The translations under genes and the position numbers were made by a program. From NCBI GenBank assembly GCA_964502735.1, contig CAZCYD010000085.1:1-8774 (forward strand): a DNA stretch of 8,774 nt, in the 5' to 3' direction. This DNA comes from JACKAN01 sp964502735 (GTDB taxonomy: Bacteria; Bdellovibrionota; Bdellovibrionia; Bdellovibrionales; UBA1609). Under the pieces are notes generated by a model. That model was not told the DNA's origin. It saw only the letters and a program-made list of their open reading frames with translations, and searched no databases. This document shows positions 1-5,852 of the stretch, in pieces (positions within the stretch are counted from its first letter, which is position 1; each line of letters starts with the position of its first letter).

Positions 1-46
1 TAGGTATTTAGGCAAGTGAGGTGGTCGTGGGTTCGTGAGATTTAAT

Positions 47-63
47 TGGTCGGGGAGACAGGA
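47..63 (-). other. Candidate att site: remnant of a tRNA 3' end
   Basis: Read on the minus strand, these 17 bases give TCCTGTCTCCCCGACCA. This fits the 3' part of a tRNA: T-stem strand (CCTGT), acceptor strand (CTCCCCG), discriminator A and encoded CCA. A 5' acceptor of CGGGGAG with A73 would suit a proline tRNA. The match stops abruptly: where the T-loop (TTCGAA-like) should follow, the window has GGCCAAAGGCC. Many tyrosine-integrase islands leave such a displaced tRNA 3' end at one boundary. No second copy occurs in the window and no integrase is present, so this is a suggestion from a short match. Confidence 0.25.
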
Positions 64-90
64 GGCCAAAGGCCGAATCTCTATCTGACT

Positions 91-231
91 GCAATTATTG
101 ATTTATTTAGTATTTTTAATAATTTAACCCTTGATCAGTTTGGAACGAATTTGACTATTTTGGAAGCATTTGGACTCTTTTGGTAGTGGGGTGTTAGGTA
201 AACCGAGCCTAAACCTGTTATACGTGTAAAC
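91..231 (+). promoter_or_regulatory. Upstream region of the FRG gene: A/T-rich tract, phased repeats, promoter
   Basis: No gene is visible between 1 and 231. Bases 91-125 are very A/T-rich and probably flexible or bent. Bases 139-184 hold five TTTGG-like repeats at 9-11 base spacing. An inverted repeat, TTAGG (194-198) and CCTAA (208-212), lies just before a probable -10 box, TTATAC (218-223). The best -35 candidate is TTAGGT (194-199), a poor match at 18-base spacing that lies inside the inverted repeat, so a repressor binding there could block transcription. Promoter assignment is by eye. Confidence 0.35.
139..184 (+). repeat. Five phased TTTGG-type direct repeats
   Basis: TTTGGA or close variants begin at 139 (TTTGGA), 150 (TTTGAC), 159 (TTTGGA), 169 (TTTGGA) and 179 (TTTGGT). 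The spacings are 11, 9, 10 and 10 bases, so all copies lie on about the same face of the helix. Such phased short repeats are typical of cooperative protein binding, either a regulator of the FRG gene or arm-type sites of an integrase near an island end. Confidence 0.45.
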
Positions 232-996
232 ATGTTTGAGTCTAAAGATGCCACATGGGCAGAATTTAAGGAGTTGGTATCACAACCCGATATTTACAGC
301 AAGGAGCCTTGGAAGTCGTCGCTGTTTAGAGGTATTTCTAACGAGAATTATACCTTAAGTTCTACCTTAGATAGGGCTTTGCCTGGTTGTTCCCTTGCGA
401 AATACAATAGGATACTACGGAGTATCGTAAACGAAGTGAATAGTTTTACAGGTTCTAACTGGGAAGTCCCTCTCAATAACTTCGAAGATATGAACAACCA
501 GCCATGGTCAAATGAATTACCCCTAGAATTTGTATCCTACCTCAGGCACCATGGTTACCCTACTCCTATATTAGACTGGTCAATGTCACCATATGTTGCT
601 GCTTTTTTTGGGATAAGAACCTGCATTGAAGGTAAATTCTCCATTTATCATCTAAAACTAAACGGGATTACTGGCGGTGAGCTAGGCATGCCACAGATAC
701 AAATTGTTGGCCCCAATATTAAAACTCATGAAAGGCACTATCTGCAGCAGTCGATGTACACTATGTGCTTGAAAAAGAATGAGGAGAAATGGGTTTATTG
801 TAGCCACCAAGAGGCCGTTACGGGTCGTTATCCTGATATTATTGGGAAGCTCGTAAAATATAATATCGATTGTTCTGAAATAGAAAAAGTAGCATTTGAT
901 TTAAAATTGGCAAATATTTCAGCTTATTCACTTTTTCAAAACGATGAGTCATTCCTTGAAACATTGGCGAAAAAGTCAGTAACCGAAGATGCATGA
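232..996 (+). CDS. FRG domain-containing protein
   Basis: This 254-residue soluble protein has no signal peptide or membrane segment. The name-giving F-R-G motif is at residues 32-34 (LFRGISNENYTL). The second conserved block is at about 106-126, with HHGYPTPILDWS followed by a hydrophobic helix ending VAAFF. A later RHYLQQSMYT (168-177) fits the family's usual Gln-containing block, and AYSLFQNDESFLETLA near the C-terminus fits the family's ending. The domain is therefore complete. The biochemical activity of FRG domains is not established; they recur in variable and defence-associated loci. The ATG at 232 is the only usable start, since TAA at 199-201 closes the frame upstream and no start codon lies between. 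No Shine-Dalgarno sequence precedes it, and the -10-like TTATAC ends only 8 bases upstream, so the mRNA may be leaderless. The gene is monocistronic and converges on the DUF2971 gene across 24 bases. Confidence 0.88.
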   Translation: MFESKDATWAEFKELVSQPDIYSKEPWKSSLFRGISNENYTLSSTLDRALPGCSLAKYNRILRSIVNEVNSFTGSNWEVPLNNFEDMNNQPWSNELPLEFVSYLRHHGYPTPILDWSMSPYVAAFFGIRTCIEGKFSIYHLKLNGITGGELGMPQIQIVGPNIKTHERHYLQQSMYTMCLKKNEEKWVYCSHQEAVTGRYPDIIGKLVKYNIDCSEIEKVAFDLKLANISAYSLFQNDESFLETLAKKSVTEDA

Positions 997-1020
997 TATT
1001 CGTAAAACAAAAAAATAAAT

Positions 1021-1983
1021 TTATCTGTAAGGTGCATCTGACATTTTAATTTTAACGTTGCTAAACACCCCTTTTTGAACATGCTTATGGAGCATCACAT
1101 CGACGGCTAAGCTCGCAATGTCAAAAATATTTCTAGGACCAATTGTTATCGAGGAAATTGGGTTGTGATTGGCAAAGTTTACGAGCTTTGAGGATTTTAA
1201 AAATCCAGCCGAGATATAAGAACTAAGTTGGCTTTTATCACTAGGCTTTTTGGGGTCCAGGATGGACCTAACTCTCCATTCACATTCATCTTCATATGCT
1301 TTGTGTTTAAAAGTCGAGCATAAGTCCCATAGGTAAGCGAGAGCATAGATGCCCAGCAGAGTTGGGTTAGCTAAAAATGTGTTGTGATTTGATAGTTTGT
1401 TGGAAAAGATTTTAATAAAAGTTTTTACAATCTTTTTTTGTTTAGACTTGTCGTAGACGCATTTGACAAATCTCCACTTTCCAATCAGAGAAAAAAGGCC
1501 TTCGTCTTTTTGGTGATTGTCTAGGTGTATTTTTGAAGTATTTATTCCGATTGAGAAACCTCTCCCGTCATCCGCATAACATCTCCATTGACTCAGGTTG
1601 TCCTCTTTTTCTGAAAAACTAATTAGCATCAAAACACCAAACATGCTTGTATAGTCTTTACTTATGACTATTGGATTTTGCTGTAATGACAAAGCGACCT
1701 GTTTTTCTATGTTAGTGGCACTTCCTTTTAAAATTTCCATGCAGGTTTCTTCTATTACCTCTAATCCATAAATTAACTCTTTGGGGTCATTCATTGAAAA
1801 TGCTGGAGATGAATACATTCCATTTTGTGAAACAATTCCAGATAACCCAGCTGCAGAAGTATAATGGTAGAGAGTATCTGGTGGGTTAAAGTTAAACATT
1901 TTACTCTGCTCATCGAACCACATTCTTTCAAGTTCAATTGCAAATCTATCTCTTTTGTGAGAGTCAAAATCATCGTAGCCCAT
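1021..1983 (-). CDS. DUF2971 domain-containing protein
   Basis: This 320-residue protein carries the full DUF2971 signature. LYHYTSAAGL is at 38-47, the SMNDPKEL block at 63-70, SFSEKEDNLSQWRCYADDG at 122-140 (Ser-Phe-Ser then Trp-Arg-x-Tyr), GFSIGI at 142-147, YEDECEWRV at 230-238, and IGPR at 281-284. The family has no established function but is common in accessory and defence-type loci. The conserved His40, Tyr136 and Glu235 recall the His-Tyr-Glu layout of ADP-ribosyltransferase-like folds; this is my inference. The start is ATG at 1983, with AGAGGT nine bases upstream on the minus strand. It lies 34 bases downstream of the DUF262 gene and is the last gene of the regulator-nuclease-DUF2971 operon. 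No clear terminator hairpin lies in the 24 bases before the convergent FRG gene. Confidence 0.87.
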   Translation of the reverse strand: MGYDDFDSHKRDRFAIELERMWFDEQSKMFNFNPPDTLYHYTSAAGLSGIVSQNGMYSSPAFSMNDPKELIYGLEVIEETCMEILKGSATNIEKQVALSLQQNPIVISKDYTSMFGVLMLISFSEKEDNLSQWRCYADDGRGFSIGINTSKIHLDNHQKDEGLFSLIGKWRFVKCVYDKSKQKKIVKTFIKIFSNKLSNHNTFLANPTLLGIYALAYLWDLCSTFKHKAYEDECEWRVRSILDPKKPSDKSQLSSYISAGFLKSSKLVNFANHNPISSITIGPRNIFDIASLAVDVMLHKHVQKGVFSNVKIKMSDAPYR

Positions 1984-2017
1984 AAATATCTAACCTCTGT
2001 TGATGCCCATATTGGGT

Positions 2018-3721
2018 TTAAACACCATAAGCCTCATAAATTTTTTCAAGTGTTTCACTCTGGTTCTTAGTAAGTGCTTCAAGGTCCCAGTTGTCATAGT
2101 TGTTCAAGACTCTAATTGAGTTTGGACAAGTATCGATATTTTTAAGAAAGTATTTTTCTTTCTTTGCCTTGTAGTCTAGTCGCCCTTGCGAGGCATTTTT
2201 GATTCTAGTGATGAGGACCAGATTTCCTATCTTGTTAGTATGTTCCTCACGATCTTTTTCTGTAAAGTCTTTGCACCACTGGCTCTCTGAACTTGGGTTT
2301 TGTGGGAGTATGTGTTCGACAGAAAGTCTTTCAAAATTCATTTTTTGATCATGATTTTTGTAGAAATAGTCTAGTTTCAACAACACATACCTAGTGAATT
2401 TTCTGCCGTATATATTTCCTTCTAGAACACGCTTGAACGAATCGACATCATGGGCAAAGGCGTCCGTGTTGAAAAGGTCTTGTGGTGATGCTGATTGATC
2501 AATGAGTTTCATAACTGTAGCCATGGATTCAAATCTGTATGTAGGCGAATATTGTGAGATCCAGTCAGATGAAAATTTGTTGTCCAATTTCGTCAAGAAC
2601 TCAAGGAGTCCCTCTCCCTTGAACTTGTCATAATACTGGAGAAGTGGCGGCATCCAGTCTGTGGAGGGAAGCCCAAGGAGCATGACTTTAATTAAATTGT
2701 CGAACGAAAAACTTCCAATGAGATCATAATTATTCCCACTAGTTAGAATATTGTAGTGACCTAGGTAACGATCAATCAATTCAAAAGTATCTCGTCCTTT
2801 TTTGAGTAGCCCTTTTTTGTAAATATGCTCTTCGTATTGTTCGAGAAGATTAGTTCTTGCTTTTTCTTTGAGCAAAATAGATCGAACATAGTTTAGAAAG
2901 CGGTCAAAATCATCACCCAGGTCGCCTTCGGCTTCTTCCCATAGTTTTGCATATTTCTTTTTTTCGTTCTCACTACTGATTTCTCCCAGGTTTATAGACT
3001 TGAGAATATCACTATTTCTGAGAGGAATCCCTCGGTCGTTGAGAATTGTGAAAAGTCTAAAGGCATCCTCAAGCTCTTCAGTTGAAACATAGATTAACAT
3101 TACTTTATTTAGAAGAAATTGGAGAAACTCCTCCGGCTCGACCTCAGACTGATCATTAGAAAAGTAATCATGTATCTTCTGGACAGCATTGGCAATATTT
3201 TTGATCGATTCATTCTTTGACTTTACCAGCTCGTCGTTGAGTTCGAGAAGGTTTCTTGTGCCACCATCAACCTTAATGTGCTTATCCAAAAGTTCTTGGA
3301 CCTCATCACGGATGCTGAAAACAATCCGAGTTCTTTCGGGACGTTTTTTATACTTACTTCCCTTTTGGAAGATACACTGTTGACAGTCATTTTTTGCATC
3401 AGCGTCTGTAGTCAGATCGCGTATTACAGCGAGAACCAGCATTAATGTTGTCATTCTTTGCTGGCCATCTAATAGATCATTCTCATCAAATTCTTGGCCT
3501 TCACCATCTCCTGCTTTCTTTGCCTGAAATACGAAAGAGCCTAGGAAGTATTCCGAATATGGCTTTTCGCGAAGAGCAAACGATATGTCACTAAGTAGTT
3601 CTTGAACTTCATCGTTGCCCCAGACATAATTTCTTTGATATTCAGGTATACGAAACCACATAGAAGAAAAAATATCTTTCACTAAGATCTTATCGCTTTT
3701 GATTTCGCTTTTATTTGACAT
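2018..3721 (-). CDS. DUF262 and DUF1524 (GmrSD-like) type IV restriction nuclease
   Basis: This 567-residue protein combines both halves of the GmrSD-type system. The N-terminal DUF262 domain (ParB/Srx-like, nucleotide-using) has IPEYQRNYVW at 25-34, LLDGQQRMTTL at 83-93 and FTILNDRG at 224-231. A mostly helical linker follows. The C-terminal DUF1524 domain is an HNH-type nuclease: SVEHILPQN at 467-475 gives the catalytic His470, NKIGNLVLI at 496-504 gives the structural Asn and the GNL turn, and Lys521-Tyr524 continues the motif. All key residues appear intact. Known GmrSD-like enzymes cleave phage DNA with modified (for example glucosylated hydroxymethyl) cytosines; the target of this one cannot be told from sequence. 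The start is ATG at 3721, with GAGGT (3732-3728) six bases upstream on the minus strand. It lies 19 bases after the XRE regulator, clearly in the same operon. Confidence 0.92.
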   Translation of the reverse strand: MSNKSEIKSDKILVKDIFSSMWFRIPEYQRNYVWGNDEVQELLSDISFALREKPYSEYFLGSFVFQAKKAGDGEGQEFDENDLLDGQQRMTTLMLVLAVIRDLTTDADAKNDCQQCIFQKGSKYKKRPERTRIVFSIRDEVQELLDKHIKVDGGTRNLLELNDELVKSKNESIKNIANAVQKIHDYFSNDQSEVEPEEFLQFLLNKVMLIYVSTEELEDAFRLFTILNDRGIPLRNSDILKSINLGEISSENEKKKYAKLWEEAEGDLGDDFDRFLNYVRSILLKEKARTNLLEQYEEHIYKKGLLKKGRDTFELIDRYLGHYNILTSGNNYDLIGSFSFDNLIKVMLLGLPSTDWMPPLLQYYDKFKGEGLLEFLTKLDNKFSSDWISQYSPTYRFESMATVMKLIDQSASPQDLFNTDAFAHDVDSFKRVLEGNIYGRKFTRYVLLKLDYFYKNHDQKMNFERLSVEHILPQNPSSESQWCKDFTEKDREEHTNKIGNLVLITRIKNASQGRLDYKAKKEKYFLKNIDTCPNSIRVLNNYDNWDLEALTKNQSETLEKIYEAYGV

Positions 3722-3740
3722 GGATGTACCTCAATGGATG

Positions 3741-4097
3741 CTAAAAATAATTAATGTCTTTAGCGTATCGGATGATTTTCCCAATTGCTGTATAAAGAGT
3801 GGGGTTTAAATCATCCACACTCTTGTACTTTTTTTTCAATCGTTTCATATCGAAAACATGGACGTCATCTGTCGCGAAGAACAGGGCAATATCCATATCT
3901 AGAGCATCAGATAGCTTTCTTAGTGTTGTAATTGATGGGTCCTTTCGGCCGGTTTCAATTTGAGCGATTGTAGATTGGCTCACACCACTATTTTCAGCCA
4001 GGTCTTTTTGAGTGAGTTTGCGCCCTAACCGCAGATACTTGAGGCGCTCGCTAAGGGTGTAATCTGAAATGCTGTGAGTTTGCTTTTTCTTTGTCAT
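3741..4097 (-). CDS. XRE-family helix-turn-helix transcriptional regulator
   Basis: This is a 118-residue DNA-binding protein. Residues 17-71 form a standard XRE/Cro-type HTH: RLKYLRLGRKLTQKDLAENS, then GVSQSTIAQIETGRKDPS as the recognition part, then TTLRKLSDALDMDIALFF. A lysine-rich segment (MKRLKKKYKS, 84-93) and a short C-terminal helix follow. I chose the ATG at 4097. The open frame extends upstream to a TTG at 4178, but those 27 extra residues (rich in His, Tyr and Phe) do not resemble an XRE N-terminus and would run through the presumed promoter. A modest ribosome site, AAGAGA, precedes 4097. The gene is first in the operon with the DUF262/DUF1524 nuclease and the DUF2971 gene. It probably represses that operon, like the controller proteins of restriction systems; this role is inferred. 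Confidence 0.88.
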   Translation of the reverse strand: MTKKKQTHSISDYTLSERLKYLRLGRKLTQKDLAENSGVSQSTIAQIETGRKDPSITTLRKLSDALDMDIALFFATDDVHVFDMKRLKKKYKSVDDLNPTLYTAIGKIIRYAKDINYF

Positions 4098-4168
4098 TGG
4101 TCTCTTAACGGCACAAATGGCAGAAAAATAAAGAAAATATTTCAAATAGTGAATGTAAAATGTCTCAT

Positions 4169-4185
4169 GGTTATACAATATTACC
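4169..4185. promoter_or_regulatory. Imperfect palindrome, possible XRE operator
   Basis: GGTTATACAATATTACC has 17 bases with dyad symmetry about its central A: six of eight pairs match (outer GGT/ACC and inner ATA/TAT). On the minus strand it contains TATAAC, a possible -10 for the regulator operon, which would suit autorepression. No second copy was found in the region. Confidence 0.3.
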
Positions 4186-4292
4186 TATAGCACTTGTGGT
4201 GGACGGGGAAATCGCTTAGCCTAAATATGTAGTCTTCACGAAATCATCTCCGAATATCAGCTCATGAAATCCGAATAAACTTTATGTCGTAT

Positions 4293-4297
4293 GGAGG
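4293..4297 (+). promoter_or_regulatory. Shine-Dalgarno site that decides the MotA-like start
   Basis: A full GGAGG lies seven bases before the ATG at 4305. The earlier in-frame ATG at 4284 has no ribosome site and would place this GGAGG inside the coding sequence, so 4305 is preferred. Confidence 0.8.
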
Positions 4298-4304
4298 CAT
4301 ACCT

Positions 4305-4703
4305 ATGGTTTATTTAAGAGCGTTTTCCTTTTTAATAGGATTTGGACTGTTTATTGTCGCAATTCTTCTTTGCACAAGTCCTTTGATGTTCGTGAACATT
4401 CCAAGTTTTATTCTAATGGTCGGGATCCCGGTTCCAATAATGATTTCAAGGCATGGGCTAAAAGCCTTTAAGTTTTATTGTGAGGATGGAAAGATAAGAA
4501 ATCAGTTCATAGATCAGTGGACTCGAATCATATATTCTTGTGCAGTAGCGTCTTTCATTTTGGGAGTCGTTGATATGCTTGCGAACGTGCGTGACTTTAC
4601 TGCGATCGGACCAGCGCTTGCCATAGCGTTACTTACGATGTTCTATGCAGCCGCGATCAAGTTGTTTCTACTTGAACCTTTCAGAGATCTGGAGGCCAAA
4701 TGA
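4305..4703 (+). CDS. Compact MotA/ExbB-like four-helix membrane protein
   Basis: This 132-residue inner-membrane protein has four hydrophobic segments at about 6-24, 31-48, 75-94 and 100-123. The first pair ends in PSFILMVGIPVPIMIS, which resembles the second helix of MotA (typically PSLLIVLGG...LIS). The second pair, GVVDMLANVRDFTAIGPALA and onward to LLEPF, follows the MotA C-terminal helices (G-x-MLANL, then IGP-x-A-x-ALLTT-x-Y). The large cytoplasmic domain between the pairs in MotA (about 100 residues) is reduced to about 25 residues (51-75). No MotB, ExbD or ZorB partner is visible, so it is unlikely to be a flagellar stator as such. It may be a minimal ion-channel-type or sensor subunit. 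It lies 105 bases upstream of the nuclease operon on the same strand and could be cotranscribed with it. The similarity is judged by eye; function is unknown. Confidence 0.65.
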   Translation: MVYLRAFSFLIGFGLFIVAILLCTSPLMFVNIPSFILMVGIPVPIMISRHGLKAFKFYCEDGKIRNQFIDQWTRIIYSCAVASFILGVVDMLANVRDFTAIGPALAIALLTMFYAAAIKLFLLEPFRDLEAK

Positions 4704-4798
4704 GAAACTCATTCATTCGTATCATTTCAACACGAAATTACCCCGCTTTAGACTCAAGTCCTGTCAGGTTGGGACCGATATATAAACAGAAGTTATAG
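4700..4798 (+). CDS. Possible 32-residue small protein overlapping the MotA-like stop
   Basis: An ATG at 4700 overlaps the upstream stop codon in the ATGA form typical of translational coupling. A GGAGG at 4691-4695 lies four bases before it, slightly close but usable. The frame runs 32 codons to TAG at 4796-4798, ten bases before the nuclease start. The peptide begins MRNSFIRIISTRNYP, is basic and polar, and has no membrane segment. I recognise no family. If real, it closes the gap between the MotA-like gene and the nuclease operon. It may equally be chance, since GGAGG is also needed for the Leu-Glu-Ala-Lys codons there. Confidence 0.28.
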   Translation: MRNSFIRIISTRNYPALDSSPVRLGPIYKQKL

Positions 4799-4808
4799 CA
4801 GGATTAAG
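4704..4808 (+). promoter_or_regulatory. Leader region of the nuclease-helicase operon
   Basis: This 105-base gap contains TATATAAA (4779-4786), a plausible -10 region, but no good -35 at the usual 16-18 base distance. A small perfect palindrome, CCTGtCAGG, lies at 4760-4768 just upstream, where an operator or activator site could sit. AGGA at 4800-4803, five bases before the ATG at 4809, is the ribosome site of the nuclease gene. A separate promoter here and readthrough from the MotA-like gene are both possible. Confidence 0.35.
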
Positions 4809-5852
4809 ATGAGCAACAGACAAAAAGCCTACAATTCAAGAGGACGATTCGAGCAGTGGGCAAAAAACCCTACATGTGAAGCTAACACCATTTCAGCCGT
4901 CCACGGTATGTCTATGGACAAAGTTGCAAAGTCTGAAGGGTACAAAGGTACACGTGGACAATCCCCGTTTGCTATCTCTAGAGGTAAACTATTCGAGGCA
5001 GCATTGTTTGAAGAGAACGGCAAGAGGCTCATAGAAGAGTTAAAAGCTGTAGATCATGTCGATAAAAGTGCTGATGTTGTTTTTAGAGACTTCAGGCAGA
5101 CTTCTGATAAAGGACCATTCAAGAACATTGATGAATCCATGGCTGCCACATCTCAATGTCTTAAAGAAATCGTATTGGAACCAAATAAACATTATCTTCT
5201 AGCTGGGCCAGTTGTTGTAATTCCAGGGAGTAAAGTAATGCTGCCCGAAGCTCTTTTGATCATTGACGCCCTTCTCCTGAAACCAAGTGATGATGGAACT
5301 CTTGAGGCTTTCGTGGGCGAAGTGAAAACTTATCCTGATCGTGGTGGTTACACCGACAAGAGCAGTTTGGGTTCAGCGAGGGCGCAGGCAGGTATCTATG
5401 TACATGCATTACAGCTTGTGATCGACGACTTGGGACTGACTGAAAAAATCATTGTGAATAAATCTGGCTTTTTAGTTCTTTCAAAGCCAGGCTCTAACAT
5501 GCCATCTGTTCGGCCAAACGAAGATCTTCGATTTTTGTCCGAGAGAGCAAAAAAGGGATTTGGAAAGTTGCGAGAGATCGCTGATGGTCTGAAACCAGAA
5601 AAGGACGAGGACATTTTAAGTTTGGTGAAAGAAGCGGGGATCAGTTACCGCGAAGACTGCTTCACATTTTGCGACCGCGCACCAAAATGTTTATCAAAAG
5701 CCCGAGAAATGGGGCTTCCAATTGTTCTGGGTCACGAAATGGAGCGCTTTCTCGGTGGTATCACTTTACACAGAGCCATCGAGCTTCTTGACGGAGCCGA
5801 GCCTAAAAATATCCAAGAAGAAGAGTTCACTCGCAAGTCGGAGGTGTCTTGA
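4809..5852 (+). CDS. Cas4/RecB-like PD-(D/E)XK nuclease with candidate Fe-S cluster
   Basis: This 347-residue protein carries the nuclease core seen in Cas4, AddB and Dna2. Asp153 lies at the end of a hydrophobic strand (ALLIID), Glu171-Val-Lys173 is the E-x-K motif (FVGEVKTY), and Gln193-x3-Tyr197 (RAQAGIYVHA) is the RecB-type motif. Four cysteines are placed as in Fe-S nucleases: Cys23 near the N-terminus and Cys284, Cys288 and Cys294 near the C-terminus. Spacing in the last cluster is x3 then x5; the usual form is x2 then x5. The conserved motif I His is not obvious; SRGKLFEAALFE (57-68) occupies that place with Glu63. No cas1, cas2 or repeat array is present, so it is not a CRISPR Cas4. 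It is first of three tightly coupled genes, its stop overlapping the next start (TGATG). It probably digests or nicks single-stranded DNA unwound by the downstream helicase. Confidence 0.82.
   Translation: MSNRQKAYNSRGRFEQWAKNPTCEANTISAVHGMSMDKVAKSEGYKGTRGQSPFAISRGKLFEAALFEENGKRLIEELKAVDHVDKSADVVFRDFRQTSDKGPFKNIDESMAATSQCLKEIVLEPNKHYLLAGPVVVIPGSKVMLPEALLIIDALLLKPSDDGTLEAFVGEVKTYPDRGGYTDKSSLGSARAQAGIYVHALQLVIDDLGLTEKIIVNKSGFLVLSKPGSNMPSVRPNEDLRFLSERAKKGFGKLREIADGLKPEKDEDILSLVKEAGISYREDCFTFCDRAPKCLSKAREMGLPIVLGHEMERFLGGITLHRAIELLDGAEPKNIQEEEFTRKSEVS
5840..5844 (+). promoter_or_regulatory. Shine-Dalgarno site of the middle gene
   Basis: GGAGG lies seven bases before the ATG at 5852, inside the end of the nuclease gene. 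An in-frame TTG at 5849 would be only four bases away, so the ATG is the better start. This gives a one-base stop/start overlap (TGATG). Confidence 0.8.

Larger units (their letters stand above)
4098..4304. promoter_or_regulatory. Divergent promoter region between the minus- and plus-strand operons
   Basis: About 200 bases without a convincing gene separate the XRE regulator (reading left) from the MotA-like gene (reading right). The part next to the regulator is strongly A/T-rich: 4141-4200 has about 18 G/C in 60 by hand count. I could not identify a -35/-10 pair that matches consensus well on either strand. The imperfect palindrome at 4169-4185 is the best operator candidate. A small perfect palindrome, TTAGcCTAA, lies at 4216-4224. 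Confidence 0.5.

Noticed and set aside
64..74. GGCC-AAA-GGCC as a hairpin or terminator
   Set aside because: The stem is only four pairs, flanking bases do not extend it, and no T-run follows.
997..1020. Bidirectional terminator between the convergent FRG and DUF2971 genes
   Set aside because: The 24-base gap is A-rich but contains no inverted repeat able to form a stem.
3741..4178. Longer 145-residue form of the XRE regulator from a TTG start at 4178
   Set aside because: TTG start with no ribosome site, unusual N-terminal 27 residues, and overlap with the likely promoter and operator.
4691..4700. GGAGGCCAAA shared exactly with 61-70 as a dispersed repeat
   Set aside because: A 10-base match between two sites is expected by chance in a window of this size, and the flanks do not match.
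4809..5852. Cas4 of a CRISPR-Cas locus
   Set aside because: No repeat-spacer array, cas1 or cas2 in the window, and the gene is coupled to a helicase instead.
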